This document shows positions 38,717 to 46,015 of a stretch of 64,000 nt of DNA, one piece after another. Origin of the DNA: Anaerolineaceae bacterium (GTDB taxonomy: Bacteria > Chloroflexota > Anaerolineae > Aggregatilineales > Phototrophicaceae). The notes beneath the pieces were generated by a model that ran no database searches, had not been told where the DNA came from, and was given only the letters and a program-made list of their open reading frames with translations. The stretch is from the NCBI GenBank assembly GCA_026708325.1, contig JAPOVC010000013.1:1-64000 (forward strand). The letters are read 5' to 3'. Every line of letters starts with the position of its first letter. Within the stretch, counting starts at the first letter, position 1. A program made the translations under genes and the position numbers.

Positions 38717-38843
38717 GCGCCCTGTCTGTTGTCTGGTTGCGGCGTCAATCTACACCATGCGGCCGCGGGCGCTCAACACCGGGTTTGGGCCCTTCCGCCG
38801 CCGCGCGGTGCGCCGGGCAGGGCATAAACCGGGGGAGGGAGAC

Positions 38844-40214
38844 ATGAAGCTGCGCAGGACTCTGGCAGGTCTGGTGCTGCTGGCAGGGCTGACCCTGCTG
38901 CCCCCCGCCCAGGCGCAGGGACAGGGCTGCAGCGCGGACGCCCCCTGCGAGCTGGACGTTTTCATCGGCTTCGACGACCAGCGCCATGACTGGGCCCAGG
39001 CGCGCGCGGCGGAATTCGGCGCGCTCTTTCCGCAGTACCGCGTGAACATCGTCCCCTTCCCGGATTACCGGCCCCTGCTGGATTCCTACATTCTGGCGCA
39101 TGAGCAGGGCAACCCGCCCGAGGTCGTCCAGCTGCTGGCCTCCGGCACGCAGTTCGCCCTCGACAGCGGCTACTTCAAACCGGTCAGCCAGATCATCGCC
39201 GGCCGCGACGAGGTGCTGGGCCAGGCGGTGGATTTCGACGACATCGTGCCCGTGGTCGCCAGCTACTATACGGTTCACGGCGAGTGGGCCTCCGTGCCCT
39301 GGAACACCTCTACCCTGATTCTCTACGCCAACCAGACCCTGCTGGACCGGATCGGCGTCGCGTCCCTGCCGCTGACCTGGCAGGAACTGGAGGCGATCTG
39401 CGCGCAGTTGCAGCCCCTGATGGACGACGGGACGCTGCGGGGTTGCATCGTCTGGCCGAACCACGGCTGGTTTTTCGAGCAGTGGCTGGCGCAGCAGAAT
39501 ACGGAACTGGTCAACGGGGGCAACGGCCGCGAGGGACGCCCCACACGCGTGGACCTGACCAGCGCGGCCGCGCTCAACATCGCGCAGTGGCACAGGGACA
39601 TGTACCGCGCGGGCTACTATCTTTACAGCGGCACCCGGGGCGACTGGCTGGGCGCAGTGCACGTCTTCGCCACCCTGGAGGTGCCTTTCATGCTGACCAG
39701 CAGCGCCGGCGTCGGCGGCATCACGCGCACGGCGGCCGACATGGGGCTGGAGGTGACGACCGGGCGCATGGTGTATGACGCGGAGGTCGGCTGGACCGGC
39801 AACACCATCGGCGGCGCCACCATGTGGATCACGGCCGGTCTGGAGCCGGAAATCGAGGAGGCCGCGCTGGCCTTCCTGCTCTTCTTCTCCAACACGGAGA
39901 ACTCCGCCTCCTGGCATCAGGCCACCGGCTACGTCCCCGTACGCCAGAGCGCCGTGGCCCTGCTGGATGACCGGGGCTGGTTCGCGGCGAACCCCGCCTT
40001 TCGCGTCGCCAGCGAGCAACTGGCCGACTCCCAGGTGACGAACGCGACCCGTGGCGCCATCTTCGGCACTTTCGTCGAAACCCACGATCTCATCACCCAG
40101 GCGATCGAGGACGCCATGCTGACCGACCGCGACCTGCCTGAGATCATGCGCGCGGCGGAGGCGGAAGCCAACCTCGTGCTGGAGGAATACAATCTGCTCT
40201 TCGAAGACAATTGA
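38844..40214 (+). CDS. Extracellular sugar-binding protein 1 (ABC, family 1)
   Basis: A 456-residue secreted binding protein of the MalE/UgpB group. The signal peptide (TLAGLVLLAGLTLLPPAQA) ends before QGQGCSADAPC, a Cys pair at the mature N-terminus. Motifs include FPQYRVNIVPFPDYRPLLDS, PEVVQLLASGTQFALDSGYF and TNATRGAIFGTFVETHDLI. The ATG at 38844 has GGGGGAGGGAG upstream. It is about 60-70% identical by eye to the next protein, so the pair is a tandem duplication. It delivers a carbohydrate or polyol to the permeases downstream; ligand unknown. Confidence 0.87.
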   Translation: MKLRRTLAGLVLLAGLTLLPPAQAQGQGCSADAPCELDVFIGFDDQRHDWAQARAAEFGALFPQYRVNIVPFPDYRPLLDSYILAHEQGNPPEVVQLLASGTQFALDSGYFKPVSQIIAGRDEVLGQAVDFDDIVPVVASYYTVHGEWASVPWNTSTLILYANQTLLDRIGVASLPLTWQELEAICAQLQPLMDDGTLRGCIVWPNHGWFFEQWLAQQNTELVNGGNGREGRPTRVDLTSAAALNIAQWHRDMYRAGYYLYSGTRGDWLGAVHVFATLEVPFMLTSSAGVGGITRTAADMGLEVTTGRMVYDAEVGWTGNTIGGATMWITAGLEPEIEEAALAFLLFFSNTENSASWHQATGYVPVRQSAVALLDDRGWFAANPAFRVASEQLADSQVTNATRGAIFGTFVETHDLITQAIEDAMLTDRDLPEIMRAAEAEANLVLEEYNLLFEDN

Positions 40215-40246
40215 TCCTGACGCCGCCCCGGCCCGCGCGCGGGTAT

Positions 40247-40275
40247 TTGACAGGCAGCCGCACTGACGATAACTT
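40247..40275 (+). promoter_or_regulatory. Possible promoter of binding protein 2
   Basis: A perfect -35 TTGACA (40247-40252) is followed after 17 bases by TAACTT (40270-40275), a poor -10. The spacing is right and the gap between the two binding-protein genes is long (203 bp), so a separate promoter is plausible. Confidence 0.35.
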
Positions 40276-40277
40276 GT

Positions 40278-40297
40278 GTTAAGTGCAGGTTAAGTGC
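40278..40297. repeat. Direct repeat GTTAAGTGC x2 (period 11 bp)
   Basis: GTTAAGTGC occurs at 40278-40286 and 40289-40297, one helical turn apart, just downstream of the candidate promoter. Same-face repeats of this kind are often regulator sites. Confidence 0.5.
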
Positions 40298-40323
40298 GCT
40301 GTTCCGGATGATCGCACAGTTCA

Positions 40324-40352
40324 AACGGGCCATCAGCAGCGTTTAACGGGCC
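40324..40352. repeat. Direct repeat AACGGGCC x2 (period 21 bp)
   Basis: AACGGGCC occurs at 40324-40331 and 40345-40352, two helical turns apart, 66 bases before the binding-protein 2 start. It could be an operator in the leader region; no matching copy was seen before binding protein 1. Confidence 0.4.
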
Positions 40353-40417
40353 TGCGCTACAGTGGCGCCGATCACATGGATCGGGATTTCAATTCGTTCA
40401 CCGGAGGAAAGCACAAA

Positions 40418-41782
40418 ATGCGCAAGACTTTTCTGGTACTCACTCTGTTACTGCTGGCGGGGTTGACCCTGCTGGCGCCCGTGCAGGCGCAGGGCTGTAG
40501 CGCCGAAGCGCCCTGCGAAATCGACGCCCTGATAGGCTTTACCGATCATCGTCTGGACTGGGCCGTGGAGCGTGCCGTGGAATTCGGCGAGATGTTCCCG
40601 CAGTACGTCGTGAACATCGAATCCTTCTCGGACTACGAGCCCCTGCTGGATTCCTACATCCTCTCGCAGGAGCAGGGCAATCCGCCCGAGATCATGCAGC
40701 TCTTCGAAGTCGGCACCCAGTTCGCCATCGACAGCGGCTACTTCAAGCCGGCCAGCGATATTATTGCCGGCCGTGACGAGGTACTGGGCCAGCCGGTAGA
40801 CTTTGACGACATTATCCCGGTGGTCTCCAGCTACTACACCATCGGTGGCGACTGGTCCTCGGTGGCCTGGAATACCTCCACGCCGATCCTCTACGCCAAT
40901 CTGAACATCCTGGGCGAGGCCGGCATTATGGATCTGCCGACAACCTGGCAGGGCGTCGAGGCGGCCTGCGAGCAGTTGCAGCCCATGGTCGACGCCGGCA
41001 GCATCGCCGGCTGCATCGTCTGGCCCAATCACGGCTGGTTCTACGAGCAGTGGCTGGCGCAGCAGAACACCGAACTGGTCAACAACGGCAACGGCCGTGA
41101 GGGCCGCCCCACCCAGGTGCTGCTGAGCAGCGAAGCCTCGCTGAACATCGTGCAGTGGCACAAGGACATGTACGAGAAGGGCTACTATGCCTACAGCGGC
41201 AAGCAGCGTGACTGGTCCGGCGCGGTGCAGGCCTTCAACAGCCAGCAACTGCCCATGATCATGACCAGCAGCGCCAGCGCCGGCGGCATCATGCGCAATG
41301 CCGGCGAGAATGGCGTCGAGGTTGGCACCAGCAACATGGTTTACGATGAGGAAGTCGGCTGGACCGGCAACATCCTCGGTGGCGCCACCATGTGGATCAC
41401 CGACGGCCTCGAGCCGGAGATCGAGGAAGGCGCGATGGCCTTCCTGCTCTTCTTCTCCAACACGGAGAACTCCGCCACCTGGCACCAGGTCAGCGGCTAT
41501 GTGCCCGTGCGCAACAGCTCGGTCGCGCTGCTGGAGGAGCAGGGCTGGTACGAGGAGAACCCCAACTTCCTCACCGCCAGCATTCAGCTGGGTGAATCGC
41601 AGGTGACGATCGCGACCCAGGGCGCCATCTTCGGCACCTTCGTGGAGACGCGCAACATCATCACCCAGGCGATTGAGGACGCCATGTTGACCGGCGGCGA
41701 CGTCGCTGAAATCATGGCGGCGGCCGAAGAGGAAGCGAACGTCCTGCTTGAGGAGTACAATCTGCTTTACGTGGATGAGTAG
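40418..41782 (+). CDS. Extracellular sugar-binding protein 2 (ABC, family 1)
   Basis: A 454-residue paralogue of the upstream protein with signal peptide TFLVLTLLLLAGLTLLAPVQA and a mature start QGCSAEAPCEIDALIGF. The same motifs recur (FPQYVVNIESFSDYEPLLDS, WPNHGWFYEQWLAQQNTELV, TIATQGAIFGTFVETRNII). The ATG at 40418 follows GGAGG at a normal spacing. Its own promoter-like region and a hairpin after its stop suggest it is the highly expressed binding protein of this importer. Third-position base use looks similar to its neighbours. Confidence 0.88.
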   Translation: MRKTFLVLTLLLLAGLTLLAPVQAQGCSAEAPCEIDALIGFTDHRLDWAVERAVEFGEMFPQYVVNIESFSDYEPLLDSYILSQEQGNPPEIMQLFEVGTQFAIDSGYFKPASDIIAGRDEVLGQPVDFDDIIPVVSSYYTIGGDWSSVAWNTSTPILYANLNILGEAGIMDLPTTWQGVEAACEQLQPMVDAGSIAGCIVWPNHGWFYEQWLAQQNTELVNNGNGREGRPTQVLLSSEASLNIVQWHKDMYEKGYYAYSGKQRDWSGAVQAFNSQQLPMIMTSSASAGGIMRNAGENGVEVGTSNMVYDEEVGWTGNILGGATMWITDGLEPEIEEGAMAFLLFFSNTENSATWHQVSGYVPVRNSSVALLEEQGWYEENPNFLTASIQLGESQVTIATQGAIFGTFVETRNIITQAIEDAMLTGGDVAEIMAAAEEEANVLLEEYNLLYVDE

Positions 41783-41798
41783 GTCGTAAAGCGACCCG

Positions 41799-41837
41799 AC
41801 GGGGCAGCCCGGGCTTTCATCATCCCGGCTGCCCCGT
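41799..41837 (+). terminator. Hairpin between binding protein 2 and permease genes
   Basis: ACGGGGCAG (41799-41807) pairs with CTGCCCCGT (41829-41837); with one bulge the stem extends to about 14 pairs around a 10-base loop, then TTTGATTT. It fits a factor-independent terminator. Partial read-through would give less permease than binding protein, as in other sugar ABC operons. Confidence 0.6.
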
Positions 41838-41859
41838 TTGATTTACGGAAGACAGGCGC

Positions 41860-43098
41860 ATGTATCTCGTTTCACCGCTGGTCCTGCTGTTGCTGGTCGC
41901 CCTGGCCGGCGGTGGCTGGAGTGCGTGGCGCGCGCGGGCGCAGGGCGCAGCCCCGGCGGTCCGGCAACGGGCGCAGTTGCTGGCCCTGCTCGGCGCGGCC
42001 AGCGCGGCCCTCGGCGCCCTGATTCTGCTGGCGCCGCTCAACTTCTGCCCCTTTGAGCTGGACGGCGACGGCAACGCCGACCGCTTAAACGTCATGCTGG
42101 GCATTTTCATTCTGCTTGGCGGCGCCTTCCTGGCGCATCGTGTAGCGTCGTCGCTGGTCGGTCGCTGGCTGCGCGGCGAGGCCTTGCCCGGCGCCACGGA
42201 GACGCGTACCGGACTTTTCAGCGGGCCGGGCTCTACCTTGCTGGCGCTGCTCTGTCTGGCGCCCACACTGACGATCCTCACGCTGTTTCTCTACTATCCG
42301 ATGTTCGATACCTTCCAGTTATCGACGCAACTGGCGCGTCTGGGGGCGCCACGCACGCGCTTCGTCTGCATGCGCAATTTCAACCAGCTGCTGGGAGACC
42401 CTGACTACGGGCGCACGGTGCTGGTCAGCTTTTTCCTCGCCGCGTTCATCGTGTTGTTCTCGCTGGCTCTCTCGCTGCTGATCGCGCAGATGGCCTACCG
42501 CCCCATCACCGGTGGCCGCTTCTACCGCGCCTTGCTGGTCTGGCCCTACGCGCTCTCACCGGTCATCGCCGGCATCATTTTTGAATTGCTGTTTCACAAC
42601 ACCGCCGGCGTGCTCAACCACGTGCTCTACAGCACCTTTGGCCTCAAGGTGCCCTGGCTTTTGGATCCGACCATCGCGCCCTGGACAGTGGTGGTCGCCT
42701 CGACCTGGAATATCCTGGGCTTCTGCATCCTGTTTTACATCGCCGGCCTGCAAAATGTGCCCAATGATCTGCTGGAAGCGGCGGCCATCGACGGCGCCAG
42801 CGCCATACAACGCTTCTTCAGCATCACCTTCCCGCTGCTTTCGCCGATCACCTTCTTCCTGGTGGTGACGACCACGACTTATGCCTTTTTCGACACTTAC
42901 GGCCTGATTGACTTTCTCACCGCCGGCGGCCCGGTCGAATCCACCACGACCATGATGTACGAGGTCTTCGAAGTGGGGGTGGTGGCGCGCAACCTCGGCA
43001 GCGCGGCGGCGCGCTCGCTGTTGCTCTTCGGCATCGTCATCGGCGTGACGATCCTGCAGTTCCGCTTCAGCCGCGGCCGGGTGATGTACGGGAGTTGA
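41860..43098 (+). CDS. Sugar ABC permease, MalF/UgpA type
   Basis: A 412-residue permease, longer than typical because two extra N-terminal membrane segments precede the core. The EAA loop is LLEAAAIDGASAIQRFFSIT, which docks the ATPase. Between segments 2 and 3 lies FELDGDGNADRLN, a Ca-binding-like loop with alternating Asp/Asn. The core membrane region runs from about residue 125 to 405. The stop overlaps the next start by one base (TGATG). No ATPase gene accompanies the system, so a shared MsmX/UgpC-like ATPase encoded elsewhere is likely. Confidence 0.9.
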   Translation: MYLVSPLVLLLLVALAGGGWSAWRARAQGAAPAVRQRAQLLALLGAASAALGALILLAPLNFCPFELDGDGNADRLNVMLGIFILLGGAFLAHRVASSLVGRWLRGEALPGATETRTGLFSGPGSTLLALLCLAPTLTILTLFLYYPMFDTFQLSTQLARLGAPRTRFVCMRNFNQLLGDPDYGRTVLVSFFLAAFIVLFSLALSLLIAQMAYRPITGGRFYRALLVWPYALSPVIAGIIFELLFHNTAGVLNHVLYSTFGLKVPWLLDPTIAPWTVVVASTWNILGFCILFYIAGLQNVPNDLLEAAAIDGASAIQRFFSITFPLLSPITFFLVVTTTTYAFFDTYGLIDFLTAGGPVESTTTMMYEVFEVGVVARNLGSAAARSLLLFGIVIGVTILQFRFSRGRVMYGS

Positions 43099-43970
43099 TG
43101 ATGGAAGAAAAGCTGGGACTTCCCTACGCTGCTGCGCCGGTGACTCCCCGGCGCAGGCGCCTGCCCAAGCGCTGGTACGCGCACGTCATCCTGATCACAG
43201 CCATCATCATCACCGGCTTCCCGGTGTACTACGCCGCCGTCGTCGCCACGCAGTCCAACACCCAGGTCTTCAACTACCAGTTGACGCCCAGCACCTATCT
43301 GGAGCGCAACTGGGACCTGGTGATCCATGAACGTCAACTGCCGCGCTACATGCTCAATTCGGTCATCGTGGCGCTGGTGATGACGACCGGCAAGGCGGTG
43401 CTTTCGCTGCTGGCGGGCATGGCATTCGTCTTCTTCCGCATCCCCGGCAAGTGGCTGATTTTCGGCTTCGTGCTGATCACCTTGATGATGCCCACCGAGG
43501 TGATGGCCATCGCCCTCTTCCGCCTGGTGGGTGTTGAGTTGCAATGGGGCGGTTACGACGCGATGATCGTGCCCTTCATCGCCAGCGCCACCGGCAGCTT
43601 CCTCTTCCGCCAGCACTTCGCCAGTATCCCGGGCGAACTGAGCGAGGCGGCGCAGATCGACGGCGCCAACCCGCTGCAGTTCCTGTGGTACGTGCTGATC
43701 CCGATCAGCTGGAACGCCATCGCCGCGCTCTTCGTGATCCAGTTCCTCTACGCCTGGAACCAGTACCTGTGGCCGCTGATGGTCATCCACGAGACGACGC
43801 TCAAGCCGGTCCAGTTGGGCCTGCGTTCGCTGCGCAGCGGTACGGAAACCGGTGACAGCTTCGGCCCGCTGATGCTGGGCGCCGTGCTGGCCAGTATCCC
43901 GCCGCTGGTGGTTTTCCTCGCCCTGCAGAAGCAGTTTATGAGCGGCTTCGCCCTGACGCGCGACAAGTAG
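43098..43970 (+). CDS. Sugar ABC permease, MalG/UgpE type
   Basis: A 290-residue permease with six membrane segments. The EAA loop is LSEAAQIDGANPLQFLWYV; other family features are FPVYYAAVVATQSN, a typical first periplasmic region, and LYAWNQYLWPLMVI. The ATG at 43098 overlaps the MalF-type stop (TGATG); a second ATG follows directly. The C-terminus FALTRDK is encoded by an 18-base sequence that recurs twice downstream. It completes the importer with the MalF-type partner. Confidence 0.9.
   Translation: MMEEKLGLPYAAAPVTPRRRRLPKRWYAHVILITAIIITGFPVYYAAVVATQSNTQVFNYQLTPSTYLERNWDLVIHERQLPRYMLNSVIVALVMTTGKAVLSLLAGMAFVFFRIPGKWLIFGFVLITLMMPTEVMAIALFRLVGVELQWGGYDAMIVPFIASATGSFLFRQHFASIPGELSEAAQIDGANPLQFLWYVLIPISWNAIAALFVIQFLYAWNQYLWPLMVIHETTLKPVQLGLRSLRSGTETGDSFGPLMLGAVLASIPPLVVFLALQKQFMSGFALTRDK
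43953..43970 (+). repeat. 18-bp direct repeat, copy 1 (3' end of permease gene)
   Basis: CTGACGCGCGACAAGTAG encodes the last five residues and stop of the MalG-type permease. Copies at 44157-44174 (identical) and 44752-44769 (one change) frame two non-coding or small-gene segments. Confidence 0.8.
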
Positions 43971-44038
43971 GCGCCGCGCCCGCGCCCCACCGCTGCCGTA
44001 GGGGTAGCGACGGCCTCGCCCGGAGCATCCCACAGGGA

Positions 44039-44099
44039 CGACATATCATGTCGCCCGTGTGCAACACGCCGACAGGGCGGGCGATTTGATCAATCGCCC
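44039..44099. repeat. Palindromic REP-like element, copy 1
   Basis: Two hairpins sit here: CGACAT-ATC-ATGTCG (44039-44053) and GGGCGATT-TGATC-AATCGCCC (44079-44099), followed by CCTACA. A related hairpin with the flanking CGGGCGA and CGCCCCT(A/G)CA bases recurs at 57231-57251. Such dispersed intergenic palindromes are typical of REP or MITE-like families. Confidence 0.55.
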
Positions 44100-44156
44100 C
44101 TACACAGGGCTGGGGGTTATCCCCTTCAGTACGGGGTACAGGGGGCGCTGCTCGCG

Positions 44157-44174
44157 CTGACGCGCGACAAGTAG
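44157..44174 (+). repeat. 18-bp direct repeat, copy 2
   Basis: Identical to the permease 3' end at 43953-43970. It closes a 186-bp segment carrying the palindromic element and opens the segment with the two tiny membrane-protein genes. Confidence 0.8.
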
Positions 44175-44179
44175 CCTGT

Positions 44180-44350
44180 TCAGGAGCCTAATCGTTCAAG
44201 GAAGAAGCCGATCATTGCCAGTGAAGCCTGAACAAAAATACCGAGCAGGATAAAGCGCATCCAGCGCAACTCGCCTTTGATCTCGCTTACATCAGCAACG
44301 AGACTGGCGAATACTGTTTCAAGGCGATGCAGACGGTCTTCGGTGCTCAT
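44180..44350 (-). CDS. Tiny coiled-coil/membrane protein A
   Basis: A 56-residue protein: a heptad-like charged helix (MSTEDRLHRLETVFASLVAD and on to GELRWMR) followed by one membrane segment (FILLGIFVQASLAMIGFFL). AGGAG lies 7 bases before the ATG at 44350, preferred over the ATG at 44356 that is only one base from it. The layout recalls small holin-associated or tail-anchored proteins, but no family is claimed. Its start region aligns with the neighbouring tiny gene B, so the two are duplicates. Function unknown. Confidence 0.6.
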   Translation of the reverse strand: MSTEDRLHRLETVFASLVADVSEIKGELRWMRFILLGIFVQASLAMIGFFLERLGS

Positions 44351-44520
44351 TGTCATTCTCCTGGCGCCGGCATGGCACTGTTCAGTGGTCAGGCGCCCGC
44401 TCATGGTCTTGCATCCATGATCGCATACTTGCCGGATGCAGTCAAACGCCCGGCAAGGTCGCTACGATTTTGGCGGCCTGCCCATCCTGCTCGTTTGCTT
44501 CGTAATTTCCGCTTGTCTGC

Positions 44521-44679
44521 TTAGGGCAGGAAGCGCAGGATCAGAAAGGCAACGATCTGGACCGCAACGACAATTGCGGTCTGAAGGCGCGTCTCACCCT
44601 GAAGGCGCTCAAGGTCAGCCTTCGTTGCCATGTGGCTGACTTCGCCCTCAATACGGGCCATTCGTTCTTCGCTGGTCAC
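44521..44679 (-). CDS. Tiny coiled-coil/membrane protein B (GTG start)
   Basis: A 52-residue protein not obvious by length: MTSEERMARIEGEVSHMATK opens a charged helix with heptad spacing, then TAIVVAVQIVAFLILRFL forms one membrane segment before a TAA stop. The GTG at 44679 is preceded by CGCCAGGAAAACGAC, which aligns with CGCCAGGAGAATGAC before gene A, as do the first codons (TSEER versus STEDR). This shared leader plus common architecture supports both being real paralogues. Function unknown; a membrane-tethered oligomer is inferred. Confidence 0.55.
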   Translation of the reverse strand: MTSEERMARIEGEVSHMATKADLERLQGETRLQTAIVVAVQIVAFLILRFLP

Positions 44680-44751
44680 GGTCGTTTTCCTGGCGCGGGC
44701 AGCAGCATGGCGGCCATTTTACCCCGCGTCGGGCGCGCAGCCTGCTGCGCC

Positions 44752-44769
44752 CTGACGCGCGACGAGTAG
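44752..44769 (+). repeat. 18-bp direct repeat, copy 3
   Basis: CTGACGCGCGACGAGTAG differs from copies 1 and 2 at one base. The matching CGCC before it is shared with copy 1. It ends the repeat-flanked patch, 13 bases before the next minus-strand stop. Confidence 0.75.
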
Positions 44770-44782
44770 CCGACGGCGCGCC

Positions 44783-45892
44783 TCAGCCCGCCAGCTCCGC
44801 GGCCAGGTCCGGCAGCAGGCGGAAGGAGCGCATCATCATCTCCAGGTCCGGCTCGGCCGCCGCGCCCTCCTCACTGTTGAGGTCCGTCAAACCGGGGAAG
44901 CGCAGGCTGGCCACGTGCAACTGCCCGTCGGCGCCATTGAGCAGCACGTCGAAGCCGCTGTGGCTGTCGCCATCCACGTTGCGCCCGCGCCAGGCGACGG
45001 CGAATCCCTCCGCCCCCTCCGGCGCCAGCGCGGCGACGCTGAGGACCTCGGCGCCGCTGTGCCGCGCGCTGACGCTGGCGCCGGCGGCCGCTTCGTCAGC
45101 CACCTGGCCCTCGAGGCTCTCGATGCGCAGCGAGGCGTCGCCCCCGCTGAGGCTGGTGGGGCGGCCGGGCGCGCTGTCGCTCAGCGTCCAGTCCTGCGGG
45201 TATCGGATGAAGTGCGCCCGCTCGCCGTCGAACCAGGCGTTCCAGAGGAAGGGCGTGTCGGCCAGTTCCTTGAGCGGACGCAACGAGTCGGCCGTGCCCT
45301 CCAGCAGTTGCAGCAGGGCGGCCGTCGCGTTTTCCGGCGTGACGACGCGCACGGCGTAAATCCACTCGCCGTCGGTCCATGACTGTTGCCGCGCCACGAA
45401 GGTCTGGCCGCCGTGCTGCAGGGCGAAGTCGATGATCAGACGGTCGTCGGCGCTGCGCCGGCGCTCGCTTTCTTCCCAGTCGCGATATTCGCGCCAGCTG
45501 CTGGCCAGCCAGGCGTTGTTGTAACGCGCGTCGAGCACGTCCAGCGTCAGCGGGCCCGAGTCGCTGCTGCGCGGCGGCCGGTCCACGTCCACCTGGATCA
45601 CGCTCTGCGCGGCCTCGTTGGCCAGGACGGTGCGCAGCCCCGAGAGCGTGTTCTCCGCCTCGTCGACGCCCCAGCCCGCGGGCACGGCCACCGTATAGAG
45701 GCCGGCGGGGTGCAGGAAGCGTTGCGCGAAGACGATGCTCTCCGGCGCCGGCGGTGGCGGGAAGGTGGCGACGGGCGCCGCCGTCGGCACGACGCGCGGC
45801 TGGTTGGGCGCCACGGCCGAGAGCAGCGTGGTCAGGGCCAGAATGGCGGCCATCGAGATGCCAAATATGATGGTGATGCGCTTCATCCACAT
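44783..45892 (-). CDS. Membrane-anchored extracytoplasmic protein, unknown function
   Basis: A 369-residue protein with an N-terminal anchor (ITIIFGISMAAILALTTLLSA) then a Pro-rich linker (TAAPVATFPPPPAP). Two similar ~150-residue lobes follow: LYTVAVPAGWGVDEAENTLS and AHFIRYPQDWTLSDSAPG look like repeated PsbP/DcrB-like openings, each a strand followed by a W-containing turn. The frame stays open well upstream, but MWMKRIT at 45892 starts the anchor and is the best start. It diverges from the PfkB kinase gene. No function is assigned. Confidence 0.6.
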   Translation of the reverse strand: MWMKRITIIFGISMAAILALTTLLSAVAPNQPRVVPTAAPVATFPPPPAPESIVFAQRFLHPAGLYTVAVPAGWGVDEAENTLSGLRTVLANEAAQSVIQVDVDRPPRSSDSGPLTLDVLDARYNNAWLASSWREYRDWEESERRRSADDRLIIDFALQHGGQTFVARQQSWTDGEWIYAVRVVTPENATAALLQLLEGTADSLRPLKELADTPFLWNAWFDGERAHFIRYPQDWTLSDSAPGRPTSLSGGDASLRIESLEGQVADEAAAGASVSARHSGAEVLSVAALAPEGAEGFAVAWRGRNVDGDSHSGFDVLLNGADGQLHVASLRFPGLTDLNSEEGAAAEPDLEMMMRSFRLLPDLAAELAG

Positions 45893-46015
45893 GCGATCGC
45901 GGGACTCCGGGCTTCGGCGGGCTCGCGGCGGCATGATACAGCAAAAGCCCGATGCGGTACAGTTGGTGGCTGCGCCTGGAGCGGAGGGAAACGCCTGGCG
46001 CCGGAGGGGGCGACG

